Assembly: GCA_009699565.1 (NCBI GenBank) | Contig: WLNX01000052.1 | Location: 1-9,685 of the forward strand | Reading direction: 5' to 3' | Origin: Actinomycetota bacterium | GTDB taxonomy: Bacteria; Actinomycetota; Thermoleophilia; Solirubrobacterales; Solirubrobacteraceae | Length of the DNA stretch: 9,685 nucleotides | Part shown: positions 1 to 5,952 of the stretch, piece after piece | Layout: the number at the start of each line of letters is the position of its first letter | Position numbering within the stretch: position 1 is the first letter of the stretch | Notes under the pieces: model-generated | Told to the model about the DNA's origin: nothing | Seen by the model: the letters and a program-made list of their open reading frames with translations, nothing else | Databases searched by the model: none | Made by a program: the position numbers and the translations under genes

Positions 1-412
1 CGTCCCCGTGAGAGCCCGCGAGCTCATCGCAGAGGCTTGACACGTTCACCTCTGCAGGTGGCCCGCCTCCGGCTGCCTCAACCAGCGACTCGATCGCGTC
101 AAGGGCCCGGTAGCCAAGATCTACCGTCTCGCTGTCGAACTTTCCGCGCGCGGCTGCTCCGCTGAGCAGCGTTTCCAGCGCGTGCGAGATGCGGTCTACC
201 GGCTCAAGTTCGACGGCGCGCGCTCCACCCTTGAGGCTGTGGGCGGCGCGCATCATCTCTTCAACGCGGCCTGCGCCGACGGCGGCCGCCGTATCGGCTT
301 CCAGCGCGACCAGCCCTGCCGAGAGCGTGTCCAGTTCGTCACGCGCCTCGCCGGCAAAGATCGCCAGTAGTTCGCGCTGCAGCTCTGCGTCGGGGCGGAA
401 GGCCTTGCTCAC
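1..412 (-). CDS. cheA: CheA-type chemosensory histidine kinase, N-terminal part (runs off window)
   Basis: This is the first 137 codons of an open frame that leaves the window at base 1. Residues about 1-115 form an Hpt (phosphotransfer) domain: an acidic helix (LLAIFAGEARDELDTL), then AHSLKGGA with the expected phospho-accepting histidine at residue 58, then further helices. In CheA this histidine receives phosphate from the kinase core and passes it to response-regulator receiver domains. The dimerisation, ATPase and CheW-like domains would lie outside the window. The GTG start at 412 overlaps the cheW stop in a GTGA, a classic sign of translational coupling and of one operon with cheW and the receptor gene. 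The frame is uninterrupted. A free-standing Hpt protein cannot be excluded because the rest is not visible, but position directly after cheW favours CheA. Confidence 0.85.
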   Translation of the reverse strand, partial: MSKAFRPDAELQRELLAIFAGEARDELDTLSAGLVALEADTAAAVGAGRVEEMMRAAHSLKGGARAVELEPVDRISHALETLLSGAAARGKFDSETVDLGYRALDAIESLVEAAGGGPPAEVNVSSLCDELAGSHGD

Positions 413-828
413 GTGGCCGCCTGCAGCCGCGGGTCTTCGAGCAGCAGCGTTGTGTCGATTACGCGCGGCTCGCCTGGAGGCGCGGGTTGTAGCCACTCGG
501 GGTCATCCGGCGCCCGGTCGTCAGGCAGATCGTCGGCGGCGGGCAAGTTTCGCGGGCCGCTGATCCCGTCGCAGAGCACCCCGTACTCAAGTCCGGCTCC
601 GTGGACGGCAACGAGCAGGCCGTCTACTGTCGGCTCGCCGCTGAGCATGAAACCGAGGTCGACCACCCCGATCAGGTTGCCGCGCAGATTGGCAACGCCG
701 GCCCATTCACGGCCCGCAGCCGGGAGCGGCGCGATGTGCGCGTCGGCAACAATCTGAATCAGGTCGTCCTGCCGCAGCGCCCGTCCCTCGGGCAGAAGCT
801 CCAGCAGCTTCGCCTCGTCGCCGGCCAC
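409..828 (-). CDS. cheW: CheW-like coupling protein (short)
   Basis: A 139-residue single-domain protein resembling CheW, the adaptor that links chemoreceptors to CheA at the inner face of the membrane. The diagnostic stretch is VANLRGNLIGVVDL at residues 45-58, matching the family pattern V.NLRG..-P-VVDL. R49 in NLRG is the position of the conserved receptor-binding arginine of CheW, whereas the usual proline is glycine here (G54). The first strand is recognisable at residues 7-26. Residues 94-122 are rich in proline and aspartate and replace the more regular strands of typical CheW, which is usually about 150-165 residues. The GTG start at 828 lies four bases after the receptor stop and there is no strong ribosome binding site, so translation probably depends on coupling. 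The stop overlaps the cheA start. Confidence 0.85.
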   Translation of the reverse strand: MAGDEAKLLELLPEGRALRQDDLIQIVADAHIAPLPAAGREWAGVANLRGNLIGVVDLGFMLSGEPTVDGLLVAVHGAGLEYGVLCDGISGPRNLPAADDLPDDRAPDDPEWLQPAPPGEPRVIDTTLLLEDPRLQAAT

Positions 829-832
829 CAGC

Positions 833-2794
833 TCACTCGTTGGTCAGCGTCGCAGCGAGCTCGCGCAGACGCTCGGCTAGGCGGTCAAGTTCGGCGGCCG
901 ACTTGGAAGACTCGTGCGATTCGCTGCGCAGCTCCTCGGCGCGCTCGGATGCGATCGCAGTCGCGTCGACGATCTTCCCAAGCGTTTCAACTTGGTCTGG
1001 CGCAGCGTCCGCAATGCCGCGGGTCGCATCTTCGGCGTCTTTGTTTGCCGCTGCCAGCTCGTCGATAGTTGCGGCTGCGCGCTCGGCTCTCTCGCGGCCC
1101 ATCCGCACGGAAGCGATCCCCTGCTCAGATGAACGCTCGGCGTCGCGCGTAGCCTTGTCGATCTCGCCAAGGATCGAACGGATCTGCGCGGTTGCACGCT
1201 TTGACCGTTCAGCGAGCATCCGGACCTCTTCGGCGACGACCGCAAACCCTGCTCCCTGCTCGCCTGCCTTGGCCGCTTCGATCGTCGCGTTGAAGGCCAG
1301 CAGGTTCGACTGGTCGGCGATGCTCGAGACGGTCTGGACGATCTCACCGATTTGAGCGGTCTGCGTTGCCAGATTTGAGATCTCCTTCGAGATGCCGCTG
1401 ACGCGGTCGTCGATCTCGGCCATCGTGCTGTCCACTTCGGAGGCGGCGCGGCGACCGTCCTCGCCTGCACTGGACGCCCTTCCCGCTTGGGCGGCGACGG
1501 TGGCGGCCCGCTCGGCAATGCGGCTGCTGGTGTCGCGCATTTCTGCAACGAGATCGCTCATCTGTTCCATCGCTGTGAGCTGCTCCTCCGCGCGCGTCTC
1601 TGTCAGGCGTGCGCGTTCCTGGCTCGCTTCGGCGCTCTTCTGCATCGCCTTCGCTCCGTCTTCGACTTCGACCGAGCTTTCGCGCAGCCGCTCAGCCCGG
1701 CGCGTGAGCGCGCGGCTCACGATCAGGGCAATCAGGCTTGCCAACAGGGCCACGAGGACCGTTGAGACGATCAGGAAGTTGCGAAGGCGGGCCACGTCAC
1801 GGAGCGCATCGTTTGTCGGCTGCGTCACGACTGCCGTCCAGTCGAGTCTCGGCGTGCCGATGCTGGGATCCATCGGCGCATAGCCCGCGATGACGTTGTC
1901 GGGAACAATGTTGCTCTTTGGAACCTCGGTGTCGTAGCCCGCGGTCTGCGCGTTGACGATCTCCTTCACGAGCGGGTCTCGGGTCAGATTGGCGTCGAGG
2001 TCGATCTTGCCGCCCGGGGCTAGCAGCAGGCGCCCCTGCTTGTCGATGATGTAGCCGCCCTGTCCGGCGCTTTGTGATCGCGAGGCGTGGGCTCCAAGCA
2101 TTGTTTCGCGAAGAGACGAGAAGGCGGTCCAGTTCAGGAACACGGCGACGACGCCGATCGGGCGGTTGCCCCTCATCACCGCCATGGCGCTAACCGGAGT
2201 CGGCGGCGCACTGTTGTTGCCTTCGAGGCGACCAATAAACGGACGCCGCTCGACGGTTTGAGTCACCGCGTTGGCGCGCCCGTCCCTGGCGTTGCGGAGC
2301 GCAATCTCAAACCAGCTCGGCTTGCCGATCGACTTGCCGACGAAGTTCTTAAACGGAATCAGCCTCGTGGCCTCCGGCGGCCTGCGGGCGATTGCCACAA
2401 CTCGTCCGTCAACTCCGAGCAGTACAGCCTGCCGGTAGACAGGGTCGTAGGTCTCGACTTCGCTGGTGAGGCGGTTGGCCGCACGGTCGGACTGCATCGT
2501 CTCGATCCGTTCGCTGGTTGCCAGCGAACCGGTCTCCTGATCGGTTCGCTTCAGTTCGGTCTCAATCTCAACAATTGCGCTGATCGCCTCCGACCTGACA
2601 GCACGGCCCGCGTCTCCGGTGACAATGCTCGTCGTCTGGAACTGCGCGAACACGGCCACGACAAGGGTCGGGACTACGGCGATGCCAACCAACAGCCAAG
2701 GAAGGCGCCTGCGCGAAGTGAGCCAGCGCGTGCGGCGCGCGTCGTCACTCGCCGCCTGGCGCTGCTTCACGACCTCTGCCTCCTCATCAGCCAT
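833..2794 (-). CDS. Methyl-accepting chemotaxis protein (transmembrane chemoreceptor, Cache-like sensor)
   Basis: A 653-residue receptor. A basic cytoplasmic N-terminus (residues 1-30) precedes membrane segment 1 (about 31-51). An extracytoplasmic region of about 285 residues follows, with two 'DG/KQGRlv..a' strand pairs (near 126-136 and 249-259) typical of Cache/PAS-like sensors. Membrane segment 2 is at about 339-360. The cytoplasmic part is a long coiled coil with the signalling hairpin tip at about 490-530 (NLLAFNATIEAAKAGEQGAGFAVVAEE is split across this span), where the CheA/CheW contact residues E506, K509 and E512 are visible. I see no HAMP domain after segment 2 and no C-terminal CheR-docking pentapeptide (it ends TLTNE). 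The ligand cannot be read from the sequence. The ATG at 2794 is chosen because a TAGTTT box lies exactly 7 bases upstream and no Shine-Dalgarno sequence is present. Confidence 0.95.
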   Translation of the reverse strand: MADEEAEVVKQRQAASDDARRTRWLTSRRRLPWLLVGIAVVPTLVVAVFAQFQTTSIVTGDAGRAVRSEAISAIVEIETELKRTDQETGSLATSERIETMQSDRAANRLTSEVETYDPVYRQAVLLGVDGRVVAIARRPPEATRLIPFKNFVGKSIGKPSWFEIALRNARDGRANAVTQTVERRPFIGRLEGNNSAPPTPVSAMAVMRGNRPIGVVAVFLNWTAFSSLRETMLGAHASRSQSAGQGGYIIDKQGRLLLAPGGKIDLDANLTRDPLVKEIVNAQTAGYDTEVPKSNIVPDNVIAGYAPMDPSIGTPRLDWTAVVTQPTNDALRDVARLRNFLIVSTVLVALLASLIALIVSRALTRRAERLRESSVEVEDGAKAMQKSAEASQERARLTETRAEEQLTAMEQMSDLVAEMRDTSSRIAERAATVAAQAGRASSAGEDGRRAASEVDSTMAEIDDRVSGISKEISNLATQTAQIGEIVQTVSSIADQSNLLAFNATIEAAKAGEQGAGFAVVAEEVRMLAERSKRATAQIRSILGEIDKATRDAERSSEQGIASVRMGRERAERAAATIDELAAANKDAEDATRGIADAAPDQVETLGKIVDATAIASERAEELRSESHESSKSAAELDRLAERLRELAATLTNE

Positions 2795-2801
2795 CAGGGG
2801 G

Positions 2802-2807
2802 AAACTA
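2802..2807 (-). promoter_or_regulatory. Putative -10 box of a leaderless promoter for the chemoreceptor gene
   Basis: On the minus strand TAGTTT is followed by seven bases and then the ATG at 2794. TAnnnT at this distance places transcription start at the A of the start codon. It sits in the 33-base gap after the cyclase stop. No Shine-Dalgarno sequence competes with this reading. No convincing -35 box is present; TGATGC at 2830-2825 has the right spacing but is a weak match. Confidence 0.6.
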
Positions 2808-2827
2808 TCAGCGAACGGCGGTCTGCA

Positions 2828-3910
2828 TCACGCTTCATCAAACGACCAGACTCCCAGCGGCTGGTCGCGCCCGCGGATGTCCACCTCGTCAACGAAAACA
2901 AGGTCTTCGGGAGGGCTGATCAGCATCTCTTTCGTCGACTGGGAGCAGTAGAGCTGATGCGCGGTTCCCTTTGTCATCCCTTCAAGCCGCGCTGCGGTGT
3001 TGGTGGTGTCGCCGAGAGCCGTGTACTCAAGGCGCCTCTCCGAGCCGACGTTGCCCGAGATCACGCCCCCGCTGTTCAGGCCGATGCCCATTCGGAAGCC
3101 TTCGCCGAGGCCCTGCTCCTTCATCCAGTCGCTGAAGCGGGGAAGGTGGACATCGAGCATCGCCCGCGCTGCACGCAGCGCGCGGTCGGCGTGATCCTCC
3201 TGCTCCAGTGGCGCGCCAAAGACGGCCATGATGCCGTCGCCCATGTAGGCGACGATCGTGCCTTCCTCCTCGAGGATCGCCTCCGACATCTCCCCGAGGT
3301 ACTTGTTGACCACGTCGATCACCTGCTCGGGCTTCTGATGCTCCGAGAACTGCGTGAACCCGCGCAGGTCGGTGAACATCACTGTCGCCGTGCGGTCGAC
3401 TCCGCCAAGCTTCACCCCGTCGTCGCTGCGGGTGATGATCTGCTCGGCGACCGACTCGGGGACGAAGCGGCGGAAGGCATCCTTCAGCTTGCCGTAGAGG
3501 TGCTCGATCTCGGCCTGCTGCTCGGTGATCGTGCGGTGCAGAGCCGTCACGCGCTCGGCAGCGATCAGGCGGGTTGAGAGCGCGACCTGATCGAGCGGCT
3601 TGATCAGGTAGTCGTCGGCGCCCCCCTGCATCCCGTCGATGACTTCCTCGGAGGTGTCGAGCGCCGTCAGCAGGACGACGTAGATGTAGCGGCCCGAGAG
3701 TTCGCTGCGAATCTTCGAGCAGAGCTCGTCGCCGCTCATCCCCGGCATCATCCGGTCGGTGATGCAAACGTCAATCGTGTCGTCTTCCTGGATCAGCGCC
3801 CACGCTTCAAGGCCGTCCTCGGCGGTGAGCGGTTCATGGCCAAGCGCCGCCACCGACCGCTCAAGCAGCAGTCGCCATGTGGGGGAGTCGCTGGCGCAGA
3901 GAACCCGCAT
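2828..3910 (-). CDS. Response regulator with class III adenylate/guanylate cyclase output domain
   Basis: A 360-residue soluble fusion. Residues 1-120 are a receiver domain with phospho-acceptor D52 (TDRMMPGMSG), T82 and K104. Of the usual acidic pair only D8 remains, the first position being S7. A helical linker (about 120-160) leads to a class III cyclase domain (about 165-345). The metal-binding aspartates are D181 (VMFTDLRGFT) and D225 (YMGDGIMAVFG). D301, N304 and R308 in YTALGDTTNTAARLEG correspond to the adenine-contacting aspartate and the transition-state asparagine and arginine. The lysine expected four residues before D225 is A221, so substrate choice is uncertain. The protein should make a cyclic nucleotide when phosphorylated, plausibly by the CheA encoded downstream. 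The ATG at 3910 is supported by TAGGCT seven bases upstream. Activity is predicted, not certain. Confidence 0.93.
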   Translation of the reverse strand: MRVLCASDSPTWRLLLERSVAALGHEPLTAEDGLEAWALIQEDDTIDVCITDRMMPGMSGDELCSKIRSELSGRYIYVVLLTALDTSEEVIDGMQGGADDYLIKPLDQVALSTRLIAAERVTALHRTITEQQAEIEHLYGKLKDAFRRFVPESVAEQIITRSDDGVKLGGVDRTATVMFTDLRGFTQFSEHQKPEQVIDVVNKYLGEMSEAILEEEGTIVAYMGDGIMAVFGAPLEQEDHADRALRAARAMLDVHLPRFSDWMKEQGLGEGFRMGIGLNSGGVISGNVGSERRLEYTALGDTTNTAARLEGMTKGTAHQLYCSQSTKEMLISPPEDLVFVDEVDIRGRDQPLGVWSFDEA

Positions 3911-3917
3911 CGCGTCG

Positions 3918-3923
3918 AGCCTA
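3918..3923 (-). promoter_or_regulatory. Putative -10 box of a leaderless promoter for the REC-cyclase gene
   Basis: On the minus strand TAGGCT is followed by seven bases and the ATG at 3910, the same spacing as at four other genes in the window. Transcription would begin at the start codon. There is no Shine-Dalgarno sequence. The region where a -35 box would sit is occupied by the hairpin at 3931-3946. Confidence 0.6.
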
Positions 3924-3930
3924 TCGCGGC

Positions 3931-3946
3931 CCCGCTAAAGAGCGGG
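3931..3946 (-). repeat. Small perfect stem-loop between P450 and cyclase genes
   Basis: CCCGCT and AGCGGG are perfect 6-base complementary arms around a 4-base loop. The hairpin begins 7 bases after the P450 stop codon, where a terminator would be expected, and ends 7 bases before the TAGGCT box. There is no T-run after it on the minus strand, so it is not a canonical intrinsic terminator. It could attenuate read-through or protect an mRNA end, or it could be chance in GC-rich DNA. Confidence 0.35.
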
Positions 3947-3952
3947 AGGTGA

Positions 3953-5221
3953 TCAGACCGCCACGGGGATCGTGCGGTACTGGTTTAGGAAGGTTGAGCT
4001 GAGCCGCGTCGGCTGACCGTCGATCGCCATGTCGGGGAAGCGGCGCAGCGTCTCCTCGAGCCAGATCTTCATTTCAAGCCGCGCCAATCCGGCGCCGAGG
4101 CAGAAGTGGCGACCGCCGCCACCGAAGCCTTGGTGCTCATTGGGATCGCGAGCGATGTTGAAGTGGTGCGGATCGCTGAAGACGCTGTCGTCACGGTTGC
4201 CCGAGACGTACCACATCAGAACCTTGTCCCCGGCGGCGATCGGCTGCCCTGCGATCTCGGTGTCCTTTGTGGCCGTCCGGCGCATGTAGGCAAACGCCGG
4301 GTGGTAGCGGACAAACTCCTCAACCGCCTGCTCGGGCGGCACCGTCCCGCTCTTCATCAGCTCCATCTGTGCCGGGTCCTCGAGCAGGCTCAGGTAGCCG
4401 GAGCAGAAGGTCGCGCGGGTCGAGTCGTTGCCGGCGACCATCAGCAGGAACCAGAACATGCAGATCTCTTCGGCCGTCAGTTTCTCGCCGTCAACTTCTG
4501 CGTCGAGCAGGGCGCTGGTGAGGTCGTCCTGGCGCTCTGCGCCGCGGGCTTCGACGAGGTTCCAGACGTACTCAAAGACCTCTTTGAGGGCGACCCACGT
4601 GTCCTCCATGTCGCCAACGACGCGCGGGTCCTCGAACGCCGTAGTGCGGTTGGTCCAGTCGACCAACTTGTCGGCGTCCTCGCGGGGCGCGCCGAGCATG
4701 TCTCCGATCACCATTGCCGGGACGTAGACGCCGACATCTTGGACGAGGTCGATTTTGCCGTCGGGGTGGCGCTCAAGAGCGTTGTCATATACGAGGTTGA
4801 CGATCTCGCGGATGCGGTCGGCGTGATCGAGCGAGCGCTTGGGGGTGAATGCCTTCTGAACCAGCGCCTTGAGCCGGTCGTGGCGGGGCGGGTCTTGGGC
4901 GATCAGCATCATCCGCATGAAATAGAGCGGTTCGCTTGGCGCGTCGTCTGGAATCTGGTCGTCCGGCATGAACTGGTTTACGGCGAGGATCCCGCCAAGT
5001 TCGGAAGAGAAGGTCTCAAAGTCGCGGCCGACGGAGGCGATCTCCTCGAAGCGGGTTACCGACCAGAAACCTTCCTCGTGGGCAAACCCTTCCAGCGGGC
5101 TCCAGTGGACTGGCTGCTCATTGCGCAGACGCTCAAACACCTCGTGGGGCGGCCCTTGTTCCCAGAGCGAAAGGTCGCTCAGGTCAATCTGGCCCAGGTC
5201 GTTGCCGGCGGTGGTTGTCAT
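3953..5221 (-). CDS. Cytochrome P450 (CYP125/CYP124/CYP142-like bacterial class)
   Basis: A 422-residue soluble haem monooxygenase of normal bacterial length. Visible landmarks are the C-helix DPPRHDRL (about 110-117), the I-helix oxygen-activation motif AGNDST (263-268), the K-helix ExxR pair E302/R305, and the haem loop FGGGGRHFCLG with the iron-binding cysteine at 374. AGND/ETTR with HFCLGA.LARLE resembles the actinobacterial families that oxidise sterol side chains, methyl-branched lipids or fatty acids; this is family resemblance, and the substrate cannot be read. No ferredoxin or reductase gene is adjacent, so redox partners must be encoded elsewhere. I chose the ATG at 5221 rather than the longer frame reaching 5341. 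GGAG lies eight bases upstream, and the extra 40 residues look non-coding and would run through the promoter and palindrome. It lies 42 bases before the cyclase but probably has its own control. Confidence 0.95.
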   Translation of the reverse strand: MTTTAGNDLGQIDLSDLSLWEQGPPHEVFERLRNEQPVHWSPLEGFAHEEGFWSVTRFEEIASVGRDFETFSSELGGILAVNQFMPDDQIPDDAPSEPLYFMRMMLIAQDPPRHDRLKALVQKAFTPKRSLDHADRIREIVNLVYDNALERHPDGKIDLVQDVGVYVPAMVIGDMLGAPREDADKLVDWTNRTTAFEDPRVVGDMEDTWVALKEVFEYVWNLVEARGAERQDDLTSALLDAEVDGEKLTAEEICMFWFLLMVAGNDSTRATFCSGYLSLLEDPAQMELMKSGTVPPEQAVEEFVRYHPAFAYMRRTATKDTEIAGQPIAAGDKVLMWYVSGNRDDSVFSDPHHFNIARDPNEHQGFGGGGRHFCLGAGLARLEMKIWLEETLRRFPDMAIDGQPTRLSSTFLNQYRTIPVAV

Positions 5222-5229
5222 CGTTAGCG

Positions 5230-5233
5230 CTCC
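5230..5233 (-). promoter_or_regulatory. Shine-Dalgarno sequence deciding the P450 start
   Basis: On the minus strand GGAG (within CTGGAG) is followed by eight bases and then the ATG at 5221. It is the clearest ribosome binding site in the window. It contrasts with the five genes that carry TAnnnT boxes at the start codon, implying that the P450 mRNA has a genuine 5' leader. Confidence 0.6.
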
Positions 5234-5244
5234 AGAGGGAGGAT

Positions 5245-5259
5245 TTGACAGGGTGTCAA
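5245..5259. promoter_or_regulatory. Perfect palindrome TTGACAGGGTGTCAA, probable repressor operator
   Basis: Two 6-base arms (TTGACA and TGTCAA) are exact inverted repeats around a 3-base centre. The site lies in the 98-base region between the divergent P450 and amidase genes. It begins at or beside the transcription start predicted from the P450 promoter at 5266-5294, so a bound dimer would block P450 transcription. Its size and symmetry fit small dimeric regulators such as the TetR family, which often control P450 and lipid-catabolism genes in actinobacteria; that assignment is inference. No regulator gene is present in the window. Confidence 0.6.
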
Positions 5260-5265
5260 GTCTGG

Positions 5266-5294
5266 ACTTTAGCGGATTAACCGGCGAGCGTCCA
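5266..5294 (-). promoter_or_regulatory. Putative sigma-70-type promoter of the P450 gene
   Basis: On the minus strand TGGACG (5294-5289; four of six matches to TTGACA) is separated by 17 bases from TAAAGT (5271-5266), which fits TAnnnT. Transcription would begin around 5258, giving a leader of roughly 37 bases that contains the palindrome and then the GGAG ribosome binding site. Motif matching only. Confidence 0.45.
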
Positions 5295-5306
5295 GCCCCG
5301 GCCGCG

Positions 5307-5312
5307 TATCGT
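5307..5312 (+). promoter_or_regulatory. Putative -10 box of a leaderless promoter for the amidase gene
   Basis: TATCGT is followed by seven bases and then the GTG at 5320. It has the same geometry as the boxes before the cyclase, receptor, DoxX-like and hypothetical genes, but on the opposite strand. An in-frame TGA at 5314-5316 lies between the box and the GTG, which rules out a longer protein and fits a transcript starting at the GTG. No clear -35 box. Confidence 0.6.
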
Positions 5313-5319
5313 GTGACGG

Positions 5320-5952
5320 GTGTTGGGTGCCGCACTTGCAACGATCGCTATGGCCGCCGGCGGCAACGCTGCGGCGGCGGAGCGTCCGCCGATTGCCTGG
5401 AATGCGATTCCATACCCGACAAAGCGCAAGCGCGAAATGGCCGCCTACTCCAAGCGCCACTACGGGTTCAGTCGCTACGGGCTGCACAACCCCAAGGTGA
5501 TCGTCGAGCACCTGACCGAGTCGTCAACCTACGGCCCAATTTGGACGATGTTCTCTCAGGACGTCGCCGACAGCGAGCTGCACGAGTTGCCCGGCGTTTG
5601 CTCGCACTTCGTGATCGATCAGAACGGCAAGATCCACCAGCTCGTGCCCCTGCGTCTGATGTGCCGTCACACAGTTGGCCTCAACTGGACGGCGATCGGC
5701 ATTGAGCACGTCGGCTACAAGCCATCGGACGTGCTCGGGCGCTCAAAGGTCAGGCAAGCTTCGCTGCGGCTCACCAACTGGCTTCGCTGTCGCTCCGGGA
5801 TTGCGATCAAGAACGTGATTGGTCACAACGAAAGCCTCAAGTCGCCCTACCACCACGAGCGCGTCAAGCGGCTGCGCGGGCAGACCCATGACGACTTTCC
5901 GACAAGTTCAATGGGCTCCTACCGGGCGGCGCTTCGCAAGATGTCGTGCTGA
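5320..5952 (+). CDS. Secreted N-acetylmuramoyl-L-alanine amidase-like protein (Amidase_2/PGRP fold)
   Basis: A 210-residue protein with a short alanine-rich export-type N-terminus (residues 1-20, possible cleavage after AAAA at about 20) lacking the usual positive charges. The catalytic domain spans about 55-195. IVEHLTES gives the first predicted zinc ligand H64. RHTVGLNWTAIGIEHVG (116-132) is the family's core with H117 and E129. IGHNESLKSPYHHE gives H169, and THDDF supplies the acidic ligand at D191 or D192. Such enzymes cut the bond between muramic acid and the peptide stem of cell-wall peptidoglycan. The GTG at 5320 is fixed by an in-frame stop just upstream and by TATCGT seven bases before it. 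It overlaps the next gene by seven bases. It could act in wall remodelling or have a different amide substrate; no wall-binding domain is seen. Confidence 0.85.
   Translation: MLGAALATIAMAAGGNAAAAERPPIAWNAIPYPTKRKREMAAYSKRHYGFSRYGLHNPKVIVEHLTESSTYGPIWTMFSQDVADSELHELPGVCSHFVIDQNGKIHQLVPLRLMCRHTVGLNWTAIGIEHVGYKPSDVLGRSKVRQASLRLTNWLRCRSGIAIKNVIGHNESLKSPYHHERVKRLRGQTHDDFPTSSMGSYRAALRKMSC

Noticed and set aside
2087..3577. 496-codon open frame on the plus strand
   Set aside because: It lies antisense to the receptor and cyclase genes, whose protein motifs are unmistakable. Its translation is low-complexity, rich in H, R, D and A, with no motif. This is a codon-bias shadow common in GC-rich DNA.
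3027..3767. 246-codon frame on the minus strand inside the cyclase gene
   Set aside because: Alternate frame of the cyclase gene. The composition (R, P, G, H) is typical of an out-of-frame translation.
2828..3910. Cyclase as part of a Pycsar-type phage defence system
   Set aside because: Pycsar uses a cyclase with an adjacent cyclic-nucleotide effector. Here the cyclase carries a receiver domain and sits with chemosensory genes, and no effector is encoded nearby.
3944..3955. Perfect Shine-Dalgarno-like GGAGGTGATC on the plus strand
   Set aside because: No start codon or coding frame follows on that strand; the P450 gene occupies the other strand. Probably coincidence.
4106..5227. 373-codon open frame on the plus strand
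   Set aside because: Antisense shadow of the P450 gene, with no recognisable domain.
5245..5273. Plus-strand promoter with TTGACA as -35 and TTTAGC as -10
   Set aside because: The -10 matches only three of six bases and lacks the final T of TAnnnT. TTGACA is better explained as one arm of the palindrome.
5222..5341. Longer P450 with 40 extra N-terminal residues
   Set aside because: It would cross the palindrome and promoter and overlap the amidase start. The ATG at 5221 has a good Shine-Dalgarno sequence and gives normal family length.
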